Below, piece by piece: positions 47,893-59,675 of a DNA stretch of 64,000 nucleotides. Position 1 is the stretch's first letter. Every line of letters starts with the position of its first letter. The position numbers were made by a program, and so were the translations under genes. The stretch is from Dichomitus squalens LYAD-421 SS1 (lineage: Eukaryota; Basidiomycota; Agaricomycetes; Polyporales; Polyporaceae). Under the pieces are notes generated by a model. The model was not told the origin of the DNA, did not search any database, and saw only the letters and a list, made by a program, of their open reading frames with translations. The stretch lies in assembly GCF_000275845.1 (NCBI RefSeq), contig NW_006766975.1, positions 5,933 through 69,932 of the forward strand, written 5' to 3'.

Positions 47893-48111
47893 AAAAAACA
47901 GACTCTGCGCACTTCCTATCACTATACCTCCCAAAGCAATCACGCTGATACTACCACCCTACATATCTACAACCTTCAGCTTTCTATCTACCCATCTCCC
48001 AATTCTTGTGCCACCCTGTGGCCTCAGTAACGCAGGAGAGCCGCACTTCTGTCGCATCCTTCGGGCGCTTATCGCACGTGGTGCGCTATCTTATGCGGTC
48101 ACTGTATCTTG
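47893..48111 (+). repeat. Inverted repeat, right arm
   Basis: Inverse copy of 46694-46911. After about 48111 the two sides diverge. The plus-strand translation repeats the LPISQFLCHPV / ARGAL-YAVTV content of the left arm, with stops further on, so this copy is also non-functional. Confidence 0.8.
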
Positions 48112-49027
48112 TTGAACGCGTCGTCTACTATTTGCGTAGGGTTCGGAAGATACATAGAATGAAGTCGTACACCTCATTAGTCAGATGCCACATTCCCGCG
48201 GTGTCGAGATGGAAGTTACCGCGCAGCAATAGGGTCCTCGGTGCTTCAGAAGGCACCAGGTCCGCCATGTTGGCGCAGTCCGCGCTTCGCGGTCGAGAGA
48301 GGTTCAATTTATCTAACACAGCATTGGTAGAAGCTCTGTGCGTATCCTTCCGTTCATTGAGGTTTCCCATGTTTGAAAATATCTCGTGGATGCGTACGGA
48401 GCATGTCCGGCTCATGGCAGAGCGACAAATCACCACCCCAAGATTCGCCAACCTACACCACGCTTCTCCTCCGCACCTCTGGTTCTATTCTCCGTGCATA
48501 GCGGGCCGAAGACGCAGCTGAGTTCCGATGTCCCTTCTTCCGCACGTAGATACCGCCAGAGTCCACGCTGGATAATCATGATGTCCCGCGCACTCGCATT
48601 TCGTTTCCTGCACGACTCGCTGCATTAGCTGAATCGCTGATGTTCGTGAAGAGTGTTCAAGTTGAAGCCACTGCCTCGCACGAAGTTAGCCCCTATAACG
48701 CTCCTAAGGGAAGTCTCGGCGACAGAGTGACGCACCAGTGTAGGACACGATACAAACGCTGATTTCAGCGGGATATATCAAGCAACCAGGTCTGCAGACG
48801 ACGAAAGAAGACTCCGCGCCCTGGGGCAAGCGGGGCGTCCTCTAGAAAGCACAAGAAAATCTGTTGACGAAAGACTCGATCACAATACAAGGTCAGAAAA
48901 GCGACATTCGTGTCGCACAGGCCCGACCAGTCAAGTCCAATCCTACCGCCTGGCCATCATCTCCCGTCTCTCACCTCACGAAATATATCGTCCACCATCC
49001 ACGCCGACCACAATCTCGTGGACCAAT
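48112..49027. other. Unassigned region before the P450 cluster
   Basis: The plus strand continues a possible decayed membrane-protein tail up to about 48620. The remainder is the 3' flank of the first P450. No intact gene is supported. Confidence 0.35.
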
Positions 49028-51273
49028 TTACGACCTCGCCTCGAGGATGACAGGCACACACGGCCTCGTCGCCGCAAAGTAGTCCCTGATCTCCCGCTCG
49101 TAGAACCCAGGGTCCCAGTCCGCGCGCAGCCGCGCCCTGAACCGCTGCACGAGCGCAACGGTCACGACACGCATCTCCTGCAGGGCGAGCGCCTTGCCAG
49201 GGCAGTTCATCGGCCCGTGCGAGAAAGCGATGAACGCGTGCTCGTTGTGCACGAACCCGTTCTCCTTCTCCAGCTCTGTTCCATCTGCGGAGGGAGACGA
49301 GGGGAGGGGAGCGTCGGCGAGGGCGACGTGCCCCGAGGCGATCAGCCAGCGCTCGGGCCAGAACGCGTCGGGGAAGGTGAAGTTGCGCGGGTCGCGCTGG
49401 ATGGACCACGGAGGGAGCCGCACGACTGTTCCTGGGGGTATGTATCTGTCCATACGTCAGCGTACAACATGGAGGGGATGGGGAGACGGGGAGTACACTG
49501 AGCCGACGGTTATGCCCCGCGCGTTGTCCGGAAGGCGGCGCGAACCCCCGCTCGCGACCGGGGGGAACAGGCGGAGGGCTTCGTATCTACACGTCTGCGC
49601 TCAGTATGGGGATATGCGACGAGAGCGCAAGCCCACGCACATCACGGCTTGCAGATAATGCATATCCCGATGATGCTTCATACTAAACGCATCCTCGCCT
49701 GTGGGGTAGAACCGATCCACTTCTTCCTGCAGCTTTGCGTATATCTCCGGGTGCGTAAGGAGACAATTGAACACGCTCGTGAGCGCGCTCGAGGTCGTGT
49801 CCGAGCCTGCAACGACGGCGAGCACGCCGTCGTCATAGAGCTGGCGTGGAGCAGGGGACGGTCTCTCTGGGAGATTCTCGTTGTTCTTCACCGGCGTCCG
49901 ATCAGCGCTAGGTGGAGATTCGGAAGGAACGCGAGAGGAAGGGAGGTACTGACGAGGTAGTGGAAGAGATCGGACGTGGTCGAGCCTCGTGCGAGGCGCT
50001 TCGCCGCGGCCTTCTCCCCGTGCGCGAGGAGAGACTGCAGTGGCCATGCTGCGCCTGGAATGTGCCCAATGTACACGCCCAGCCAGGGGAGGTGCGCGAG
50101 GAACATGCCGAGTCTGACGAGCGTCGATCCGTCCGTCAGAAAGGAGAGAGGACGGTGGCAGCATGATAAGACGAATTGAAGACTTACGCCATCCCCTTCT
50201 CGAGCACAGCCCAGACGTTGTTCTTGTCCCCCTCGCGCAGCAGCTCTGACCCGCCACCAAACCTGCGCAGTCCGGAAGGGCACTCCCGTTAATCCCGCTG
50301 CGTGGGTTAACGAGAAGAACTTACGCCATGTCCGACATGAAGTCGTATCCAAACCAATTGAACCACCTCCCCAGATCCACCTCCTCGCCCTTTCTCGCGT
50401 GCTCTTCCAGTCCCTTGACGAGAAGCCGAGCACGGCGCGCAAGAACATGCTCGTACTCGCGCAGCGCGTTGGGTCCAAGGCCCCGGTTCCACGCGCGCCG
50501 CCGCCGGAGGTGTTCGTCGGTATCACGGATCGCGATTAAGGGCAGGTTGTGGTCGCGGAGCATGCCTCCGACCCAGTCTGAGCAGACATGGGTGAGGATC
50601 GTGGTGGGGAGGAGGAAATACAGATGCTCGAGGCGGTGAAGGATTCGCGTACTCACCAGTTCCTTTCGGAAGCCCGGAGGGTCCAGCGATAGCTTGGATC
50701 GCTGAGGTATCGCGAATGGAGAGCTCATTTGGACCTAAAAGCGCGATGTACGCATACACGAGGAGGGCAACGTGAGTACCTGAAACCATGCTAGTCCTTC
50801 GTGTCGCACCTATTCTGAAGACATCGCCATACACGTCGTGCAGCCGCCTCACACGTTTACTCCTGGTGCCAGTCGAGGCCACTAAGGCAGTGCAGAGCAT
50901 AGAGATCTTGGCCCACCATGGGCCGGGATAGGCTGCTAAGGGGTGGAAGGGAGACAGACGATAGACGACGATGGAGAGAGCCAGGGTGGCGAGGTAAGTC
51001 GACAAGGAGGACCTGAACACATGTGCAAACTCGTCGTCAAGAGGGAGAGGGTGGGATACGAGAGATGCGGCTACGAGTGCAGGAAATCCGAGAAGGAGAG
51101 CAGCGTGTACGGGTATGGAGAAAGTCTCATAGCGGCGGAATATTTGGTGCGCAACCTAGAGCGGACGATCCAAGTCGATCAGGTATACGGTCGAGGAAAC
51201 GACACAATGATCTTACAAGAGCAGAAGCGATTGCCAAAGTGGCTGTTTGCATCTGCGAGGAGGTCGCACTCAT
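49028..51273 (-). CDS. Cytochrome P450 monooxygenase, copy 1
   Basis: This is a membrane-anchored haem monooxygenase of the microsomal type; the substrate cannot be told from the sequence. I read nine exons: 51273-51217, 51155-50810, 50734-50657, 50577-50325, 50262-50188, 50113-49954, 49885-49641, 49586-49497 and 49445-49028. They sum to 1722 nt, 573 residues. Exon 2 carries hydrophobic anchor segments (VHAALLLGFPALVAASLV, LATLALSIVVYRL) and the proline hinge YPGPW. The I-helix has AGSDTTSSAL, the K-helix EALR, then FWPERW, and the haem loop is FSHGPMNCPGKALA with its Cys ligand. The start is set by a 19-residue first exon shared with the two plus-strand copies. It is divergently oriented to copy 2 and more diverged from it than copies 2 and 3 are from each other. 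Confidence 0.92.
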
Positions 51274-52119
51274 GTCGGAGGCAGTTGAAAAGCCACTTTG
51301 GAGATGTGGGTACGAGAGAAGCTACATAGAGATGACATAAGCTGCCGGTGGCCAGAGAAGGTGAAGCTGTTGACAAGTACATGTACTTCATCCGACCCTG
51401 ACTCCCTAGGTCAGCACGATTGAGCACGAAAGAGCGGGACATACTTACCCTGGTGTACCAAGGAATGGAGGAAGGGACGAAATTAATGCATGCGCAAGCA
51501 GCACTTGTGCGCTTATACTGAAACCGAACCGGTTCGAACCGGTTCCAGCTATTGTTGTAGCTGTCAGGATTAGAGGCTTTTGGACTGCATTTCAATCAGC
51601 ATTTGCCCTTAAGTCGCATTGTCCATTGAACAGACATGTAGCACCCCCTCAGAGCCTCTCACAGAAGCGCTTCCTAGACTGTGGCAATGGGTTAACGTGA
51701 GTTCGTTCCCCGCGAACTCAAATGAGATTTATCGCACCAACGCGACGGTATAACCAGTTCAGGCCCCTCCCCTCTCGTCTTCCGCTTCGGCCAAAGCATT
51801 GCCTGTGCGCACGCATCATGCAAGCTCCCGCCACTACCTCAAGGCAGCGCCTTCCCTGATCTGGTATCTGCCCCTAACGCTGAAATGATTGGCCCATACC
51901 GGTGACATTCCGGTGTGCACGAGAAGAGCGGACAAAATGATACGGGGAAGGCTGTGGTTCTGTTGTTGCCGTCTCTCGTCTCCGAACAACTCTTCGCACT
52001 GCGCTGAAAATAAATTATCGCCGCTATCTGCCCCTCAAAAGCCCACCAACGCGTCCCACTTGGCGAGCCCAGCGAGTCTGTGCTTCCTCTCCCTCTCATC
52101 CCCGATCAGTCGTCCAACG
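51274..52119. promoter_or_regulatory. Divergent intergenic region between two P450 genes
   Basis: These 846 bp separate the starts of P450 copies 1 and 2 and must hold both promoters. At about 51525-51545 there is a double palindrome, GAACCGGTTCGAACCGGTTC, followed by TTAGAGGCTTTTGG. A related block, GAACCGGTTCG then TTAGAGGCCTTTGG, occurs at 56530-56575 near the decayed P450 copy. Conservation of the palindrome suggests a binding site, but this is inference. Confidence 0.5.
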
Positions 52120-54632
52120 ATGCCTGCGGGAAGCAGCCCTTCGCAAGTAATTGGGAAAGTCATTGCGCTCGGCTTGGTCCGTTCTTCTGCTTTGCTTATA
52201 TATCGTGTCGCCTTGAGAACACTCAAACGCCAACCCAGATCGCGCACCAAGTCTTCCGCAAGTACGAAACCTACGACATTGCAGTCCACGGCGCATTCCT
52301 CTTTTTGCCTCCCGCCCTCCTCTCCTTGTTCTCCTCTCCGCCACAATGGACGCTCCTCCACGCCCTGCTTTTCAACTCAGCGACGTACCTTACCACACTC
52401 GTTATGTCTGTGATCGTCTACCGCCTCTCCCCTGTGCATCCTCTCGCGCGTTACCCTGGGCCGATCGGATGCAAGGTGTCGAAGTTCTGGATGGCGTTCT
52501 TATCTATGCCAGGTTACCAGCACCAGTATATCAAGTCGCTTCATGAGCGGTATGGGGATGTTGTGCGCATCGGTACGTGCGTCTCATTTCGGCTAGGAGG
52601 TTACGCGGATCCGAGGGATTTCGCAAGGTCCGTGATGCTGCATGGGTTGTTGTAACCGGGGGCCCCGGTACTATGGTGCATCCCGTGCAGATATACTCAC
52701 GTCTGTCAGACACGGACCTGACTTCCATTCTTTGTCACGGTAAACCGTTGTGCCACGCGCTGAACCTGTGAAACATCTCACCCTCATGCGCTGGACACCA
52801 AGCTACGACAATTAGAGGGTGCCTCTGCAGCCCTTGAGACGCGTGACTCGGACTCGCTGCCTGCTGCTCTTCGAGCGGAACGAATCGCCATGCCTGAAAT
52901 CCTCCTGACGCGTACATGGCACCGACCGCTTGCTAACCTCCTTGTCATGCACAGGCCCGAACGAGGTCTCCGTCCGCGATGCCACCGCGCTCCATGCCCT
53001 CCTCGGCCCCTCCGGTGCCCCCAAGGGTCCCCGTACGTGCCCCCCTCTCCCGCCCTACTTCTCCACTTCCCTTCCCCCACTTCGCGCTCTGACTTCCCGC
53101 GCGCATCATAGACCTCGTCGGGCGCGTCCTCTCCGAACACACGCTGCCGATGGTCGGGATCATGGACACAGACGTGCACCTCCGCCGGCGTAAGAACTGG
53201 GGCCGCGGCATGAGCCCTGCCGCGATCAAGGATTACGAGCAATTCATTGCGCTTCGGGCGCGCCAGCTCCTGGAGCGACTCGAGGGTCGCATGGGCGAGG
53301 AGGTCGTCATCGGGACTTGGTTCAACTTCTTCACGTGCGTCTCTGTGTGGGTTGGGGTGATGGGCGAATGCATGTGCTAACGTGGGAGTGACGCAGATAC
53401 GACTTTATGAGCGATATGGCGTTCGGTGGGGGGACGGAGCTTATCAAGGCGGGCCATGATGAGGGGAATGTCTGGGCGTTGCTTGACGAGGCCATGTTGT
53501 GAGTACTTTTCCGTCATGTCGAAGCCACTGGTCCTTTGCAGTCCACTGTACGCTCGGTGGTACGCACAGCATCTCGACGTTCCTCGGGCATGTCCCGTGG
53601 CTGGGGGTCCACTTCGGGAAGATCCCCGCCGCGACCGGCAACCTGAACATACTACTGAACAACTGCGCCGAGTGCGTCAAGGCGCGCCTGAAGCGCGGTT
53701 CGCAGAGGAAGGATCTCTTCCACTACCTTGTAAGTCCTGGCACACCCATTGTGTGGCACATCCTCACCGTTATGCTAATGTGCGGTGCCACAGAACAATG
53801 AAGACCTTACGGACAAGGCTGCACCCCCGATGCAACAGCTCATCGATGATGGTGTGCTCGCAATCGTCGCGGGGGCGGATACGACTTCGAGCGCGCTCAC
53901 GGGTCTCATGTATTTGCTCCTGACGCATCCGGACGCGTACCAGAAGCTGCAGGCAGAGATCGACAAGTTCTACCCTGCGGGAGAGAACGCGCTCGATACA
54001 AAGCACCATCGCGATATGCCGTACCTCACGGCTGTCATGTAGGTCCATCTTGCGCTCGTTGCATAAGACAGGCTAACCGGAGAGCAACGATAGAAACGAG
54101 ACTCTGCGTGTCCTCCCGCCGGTGCCAGGAGGTAGCCAGCGCCAGGTCCCAGTAGGTGGTAACGGTCTCGTCGCTGGAAACATGTGAGCTCTCTGCCTCC
54201 TCTGGCCACTTTCCTCGTCAAGCTGACATGACCAACCCTTCCAGCGTCCTCCCCCCAGGCACGATCTTCTGGCCGCACATCTATTCGCACCATCACGACG
54301 CGCGCAATTTCTCTCCATACACCTCCGATTTCTGGCCCGAACGCTGGCTCCTCGCTTCTGGGGACCTTGACTCTTCGCGCGGCGTCACTGCGTCTTCTCC
54401 TGAATTCCGGCACAACGAGGCCGGTTACCTGCCGTTCTCGATCGGGCCGATGAACTGCGTGGGCAAGGCGCTTGCGCTGCAAGAGCTGCGGATGGTGGTG
54501 TGTGCGTTCTTGCAAAAGTTCAAAGTGAGAACGAAGGAGGGGTGGGATCCGAGGACGTATGAGAGGGAGTATAGGGATTACTTCACGTCGCCGAGGCCGG
54601 ACTTGCCTGTAAGGCTTGAGGTGCGGTCTTGA
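52120..54632 (+). CDS. Cytochrome P450 monooxygenase, copy 2
   Basis: Nine exons can be joined in frame: 52120-52176, 52239-52572, 52955-53032, 53112-53334, 53397-53498, 53570-53729, 53794-54038, 54094-54183 and 54245-54632. They sum to 1677 nt, 558 residues. The first intron begins GTCCGT, slightly unusual. Landmarks are the anchor with TYLTTLVMSVIVYRLSP, the hinge YPGP, I-helix AGADTTSSAL, K-helix ETLR, FWPERW, and haem loop FSIGPMNCVGKALA. Intron 2 is long for this genome, 382 nt, and is shared in position and length class with copy 3. The last two exons and the intron between them are almost identical to copy 3. Function is oxidative; substrate unknown. Confidence 0.93.
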
Positions 54633-54954
54633 GGGGTTGGGTAAGGCAATGGTGCGTCGGGCACCTGTATCTCTTCTGTGATGTACTGTTTCAGCAAGTG
54701 CGATATACCTTATCATTTCTTCTCAGGCAGCCTCTTCTTCAATCGCTGCCATGGCACCGGTGGCTGGGGTTGTATCGACGATCAGTGTTGCCTCACGTCA
54801 GTCATCTCTAAGACACGCCGCCTTGACCAAAAGAGCCAGTCGGCGTCGAGGTCCAGCGAACTCGATTCGAATGCATGAGTGAAAGGGGGGGGGGCAACAG
54901 CAGGATAGCTGAACGCGTGCGCCGATGGTTCCGACAGCAGTCGCGCGTGAAGTT
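54633..54954. other. 3' flank of P450 copy 2
   Basis: This resembles the 3' flank of copy 3 (about 59680-59820), for example the CAGCCTCTTCTTCAATCGCTG versus CAGCATCTCCGCCAATCATT stretch, so the duplicated unit extends past the stop codon. A G-run lies at about 54886-54893. No gene. Confidence 0.5.
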
Positions 54955-55210
54955 GAGGACCGAGCATGGAGACCTTCGTCTATCATATCCCGGGATAGCC
55001 TGAGAAGGGGCGAAAGGGAGACAGACGATAGAAGACGATGGAGAGAGTCAGGGTGATGAAGCAAGCCCAGGAGGATCTCAATACGCATGCCCAGACCGGT
55101 CGTCACGATGAAGAGCGACAGGGTGGGACACGATAGATGCGGCGATTAGTGCAGAAAGTCCTAGGAGGAGAGCAGCGTGTACTAGGAGAGAACGTCTCAT
55201 GGGAACGGAT
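54955..55210 (-). pseudogene. Decayed P450 5' exon (fourth copy)
   Basis: The minus strand translates to VHAALLLGLSALIAASIVSH, matching VHAALLLGFPALVAASLVSH of P450 copy 1 exon 2. Nucleotide similarity goes on to about 54955 (the shared AGGGAGACAGACGATAGA block), covering the anchor up to the proline hinge, but with frameshifts. No downstream exons (I-helix, haem loop) follow on this strand; copy 2's 3' end lies there instead. It is a 5' fragment left by duplication and deletion. Confidence 0.8.
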
Positions 55211-55301
55211 AGTAATAGGTCCCTCCGGATTGCCAGGTATCTCTCCCTTCTTTCGATGATCCTGGATACAGCCAAGGCGAGGAAATGACACTTTCATATG
55301 T

Positions 55302-55673
55302 TTGCTGTCCCACGCACTAACTCTTGTGAAGGTGGCCAGATCCAACCCCGCTGAAATCAAAGATCTCTGTGGCAAAATGAAGGACCTCGCAAATCTGGTC
55401 GATGTGGTCGCCGATGTCGTTATAAAAGGGCGGAACAGAGTTGACAAATACCCAAGTGAGGCGTGGAAAGGGACACGATGGACAGTCGTCGCCGCGGCTC
55501 GATATTATGCCAGACACACTCAAGGAGCCGAGACTCGTGGCTTCCCTCAGTTGCAGGAGTGTTTGAGGGATCGCTCACGCGTTGCGCAGTACTCCAAGGC
55601 GAGTGAAGCGATATGCGAAGATTTAGACTACGACGACTGGTTCACCCCAAGAGGGGTCAGTATTGTGGTTTGA
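55302..55673 (+). CDS. Hypothetical protein fragment, helical
   Basis: The open frame encodes 123 residues. The start region ARSNPAEIKDLCGKMKDLA and the following DVVADVV segment look amphipathic and recall the four-helix N-terminal bundle found in some fungal signalling proteins (MLKL-NTD-like). That likeness is weak and by eye only. It lies between the decayed P450 exon and that copy's promoter remnant, so it may be part of an inserted or captured gene fragment. I cannot tell whether it is expressed. Confidence 0.25.
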   Translation: MLSHALTLVKVARSNPAEIKDLCGKMKDLANLVDVVADVVIKGRNRVDKYPSEAWKGTRWTVVAAARYYARHTQGAETRGFPQLQECLRDRSRVAQYSKASEAICEDLDYDDWFTPRGVSIVV

Positions 55674-57177
55674 TGCATTCCATTTGATTTTTGATATGAG
55701 TGACAGGGATCGTCCTCACATAGTACTGCCAAGCCGAATCCGCGAAACCTATCCATATCCTTGCACGTTGGCCAGGACGACAACAACGAGGATGTCTCGT
55801 GCATCTCCAACAAGGTCAGTAATCTGGGTACTATACGTCGTTGCTTATATTTGAGACAGCGGCCGCTTCAAGCAGAATAGGGAACCCAAAAGTGCGAAAC
55901 GTATCCTAATTTAGTAGAAGTTGCAGGCCAAGTTCAAGCAGGAAGATAGCGGAACTGACAACTTTAATGTTGCGTGCGACTGCGCCATTAAGGCTGTAAC
56001 ACTAATCTCGGAAGCGAGGTTGGACGTGCTGAGGGGGATGAGGAATGTCATAGCTGTTGGGTGATTTCCAAGGCTCATGTACGATCGGGGAAAGGGTTCA
56101 GGAAGCCCCGACCTAGTATGGGTATGCGCCCACGTCAGCGATGTAGGGCAGTAAGGCGCATGAGCAGGAGACAATAATGAATAGGGTCGGTGACGACTAC
56201 CGGCTTTCTCTCCAGCTCCATTCGGGAGGGCCGAGGATTCGATGACAGGGGTGCTCAATATGAGAGCCCATCCAGGCCGAGCGAAAACACGAGGATGGCT
56301 CTGTCGCGGACGACTCGGGAGAGACTGATCGTGCAATAAGTGGACGTGAGATCGCCGAAAAAGGCGGAGCTGCTGACATGATCTCTGCTCCAGTCGTTTG
56401 ATGTGAACATGTTCTGCACAATTGAGAGATTGGACATACCTTGGCAGTTGAGTACACCTGGTGCCACTTGTAGTGGAGAAAGCGCTATCCCGGTTCAGCA
56501 CTTGCTCTGGGCGTCTGCATTCGATCCGAACCGGTTCGTCCTGTTGTTTGTGATTGTTAGGCTTAGAGGCCTTTGGCTTGAACCTTCTGTCCATCGCTCC
56601 TCCTCGACTTCGAACTGCTCATCCGCCTGTATACTCAGCTCATGAAGATACTACTATCACGCTCTGACCGGCCGCAATTGAGAAGACTGCCGGGGCATTC
56701 TAGGTACCCGGTAAGCCTCAGCTCGCTTGACATTGATTCGCAGCAACGCCCCGGGAGAATAGTATATACGCGCTTCACCTTCGGTTTTCTATATGGCGTT
56801 AGAACCCGTGCGCGCGCTATGTTGTATGTTCGCTCTCGTCATATTCTCAAGGCAGCGTCTTCTTCGATAGCTGCTGATGCCGTGTCTGCTCAACACGCTG
56901 ACTCAATTGACCGATAGCGACATTTGAGTGCGCATGAGAAGAGCGGACGGAAACATGAGCCCAGATCGCCTGTTAATGACCTCTCATCAAGATCTACGTC
57001 TCGCCTAGACTCCGCGTAACGCAAGAGCGGCACCTGGGAAAGTGATGCGGGAAAGCTTTTGGACCTCTGTTGCCGTCGCCGCCCATATCTACGCCTCAAA
57101 AACCAGCGAACGCGGTCTCACAGGCCAACCTGAGTACGTTCTTCCTCCATATTTCATCTCTGGGTGGCCCTCCAACA
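55674..57177. other. Duplicated P450 flanking sequence, no intact gene
   Basis: The region 56400-56600 resembles the upstream part of P450 copy 1 (51410-51590), including the GAACCGGTTCG palindrome and TTAGAGGCCTTTGG. The region 56920-57177 resembles the upstream part of copy 2 (51905-52119), for example the shared AGAAGAGCGGAC and CTCTGTTGCCGTC stretches. A minus-strand open stretch at 56594-55911 spans this copy but shows no domain. It is best read as remnants of the duplicated intergenic region plus the promoter of copy 3. Confidence 0.5.
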
Positions 57178-59675
57178 ATGGCAGGCAGCAGCACGCCTTC
57201 GCAAACAATTGGGACAGCCGTTGCGCTCGGTTTGGTGTGTCCTCTCTTCTACGAATTCTACCCGACGTTCAGCTTGTAACTGCGAACACAGATCGCGCAC
57301 CAAGTCTTCCGCAAGTACGAAACCTACAACATCGCGGTTCACGGCGCACTCCTCTTTTTGCCTCCCGTCCTCCTATCCTTCTTCGCATCTCCGCCACAAT
57401 GGACGCTCCTCCACGCTCTCTTTGTCAACTTGGCGACGTACCTGACCACACTTGTTTCGTCTGTGATCGTATACCGCCTCTCCCCTTTGCATCCTCTCGC
57501 GCGTTACCCTGGACCGATCGGATGCAAGATATCAAAGTTCTGGATGGGGTTCTTATGTATACCGGGTTATCAGCACCAGTATATCAAGTCGCTTCATGAG
57601 CGGTATGGGGATGTTGTGCGCATCGGTACGTGCGTCTCACTTTGGTCAGGAGGTTACGCAGATTCCTGTTCGAGCGTGGGATGTCGCAAGGTCCCTAACA
57701 CTGCACGGGTTGTAAAATGGGGTCCGGGTACGATGATTCATTCCACGCAGACATACTCGCGCTTGTCTGGTTTGGTTGCAAATTCCATTCTTCGCCACAA
57801 GAAGCCTGTGAAACCTCTCCCCTTTTCGTGCTGGACGCTCAACTACGACAATGAGAGAGCGCCTCGTGCAGCCTTCAAGACGCGTCTCTCGCTGTCTGCC
57901 ACTCTCCGAGCGAAATGAATCGCCATACTCTCAATCATTATGATGCATACACGTCACCGACTATCGCTAACCTCCTTGTCATGCCCAGGCCCAAACGAGG
58001 TTTCCATCCGCGACGCCACCGCGCTGAACGCCCTCCTCGGCCCATCCGGTGCCCCCAAGGGTCCTCGTACGTGCCTCCCTCTTCCGCCCTACTTCTCCAC
58101 CTCCATTCTCCCGCTTCGCGCTCTGACCTCCCGCGCGTATCGTAGACTTCGTCGGGCGCGTCCTCTCCGAACACACGCTGCCGATGGTCGGGATCATGGA
58201 CACGGACGTGCACCTCCGCCGGCGCAAGAACTGGACCCGCGGCATGAGCCCTGCCGCGATCAAGGAGTACGAGCACTTCATCGCGCGCCGCGTGCGCCAG
58301 CTCCTGGAGCGCCTTGAAGGCCGCGCGGGCGAGGAGGTCGTCATCGGTACTTGGTTTAACTTCTTCACGTGCGTATCTGTGCGAACTTCGTCCTATGAAT
58401 GTCGGCGGAGGGTGGGGGCATGTGCTTACCCGATAGTGGTGCAGGTACGATTTCATGAGCGATATGGCGTTCGGTGGCGGGACGGAGCTCATCGAGGCGG
58501 GCCATGACGAAGGGAATGTCTGGGTGCTGCTTGATGAGGCCATGTTGTGGGTACCTTTTCTTCGTGTCGTTGTCAGTGGTCCTCTGCAGTCTCGCGGACG
58601 TTAAGCGCTATGGACAGCATCGCGACGTTCTTCGGCCATGTCCCGTGGCTAGGGGTCTACATCGGAAAGATCCCCGCCGCGACAGGCAACCTGATTGTAC
58701 TACTGAACAATTGCGCCGAGCGCGTTAAGGCGCGTCTGAAGCGCGGTTCGGAGAAGAAGGACCTCTTTCACTACCTGGTGAGTCTCAGCACACGCATTCC
58801 TTGGCATGTCGCTATCCTCACGTGCTGCGCAATAGAACAACGAAGACCTCCCGGACAAGGCTGCACCCCCGATGCAGCAGATCATCGACGATGGCGTGCT
58901 CGCCATCATCGCGGGGGCGGATACGACCTCGAGCGCGCTCACCAGCCTCACGTATCTGCTCCTGACGCATCCAGACGCGTACGAGAAGCTTCAAGCGGAG
59001 ATCGACAAGTTCTACCCTGCAGGCGAGAACGCGCTCGATACAAAGCACCATCGCGAAATGCCGTACCTCACGGCTGTCATGTATGTCCTTCGTGCGCTCG
59101 CTGCATAAGACAGGCTGACCGAAGGCGACCGTTTAGAAATGAGACTATGCGTGTCCTCCCGCCGGTGCCAGGAGGTAGCCAGCGCCAGGTCCCAGTAGGT
59201 GGTAACGGTCTCGTCGCTGGAAACATGTGAGCTCTCTGCCTCCTCTGGCCACTTTCCTCGTCAAGCTGACATGACCAACCCTTCCAGCGTCCTCCCCCCA
59301 GGCACGATCTTCTGGCCACACATCTATTCGCACCATCACGACGCGCGCAATTTCTCTCCCTACACCTCCGATTTCTGGCCCGAACGCTGGCTCCTCGCTT
59401 CTGGGGACCTTGACTCTTCGCGCGGCGTCACTGCGTCTTCTCCTGAATTCCGGCACAACGAGGCCGGCTACCTGCCGTTCTCGATCGGGCCGATGAACTG
59501 CGTGGGCAAGGCGCTTGCGCTGCAAGAGCTGCGGATGGTGGTGTGTGCGTTCTTGCAAAAGTTCAGAGTGAGAATGAAGGAGGGGTGGGATCCGAGGACG
59601 TATGAGAGGGAGTATAGAGATTACTTCACGTCGCCGAGGCCAGACCTGCCGGTGAGGCTCGAGGTGCGGTCGTGA
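57178..59675 (+). CDS. Cytochrome P450 monooxygenase, copy 3
   Basis: Nine exons join in frame: 57178-57234, 57292-57625, 57989-58066, 58146-58368, 58445-58546, 58618-58777, 58836-59080, 59137-59226 and 59288-59675. Every exon has exactly the length of its counterpart in copy 2, giving 558 residues. Landmarks: TYLTTLVSSVIVYRLSP, hinge YPGP, I-helix AGADTTSSAL, K-helix ETMR (ETLR in copy 2), FWPERW and haem loop FSIGPMNCVGKALA. The start MAGSSTPSQTIGTAVALGL parallels MPAGSSPSQVIGKVIALGL. The 3' end is nearly identical to copy 2. It is probably functional, with a product similar to copy 2. Confidence 0.93.

Noticed and set aside
3323..59675. A terpenoid biosynthetic gene cluster (FPPS plus three P450s)
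   Set aside because: FPPS is a primary-metabolism gene 45 kb from the P450s, and no terpene synthase, prenyltransferase or pathway regulator was seen between them.
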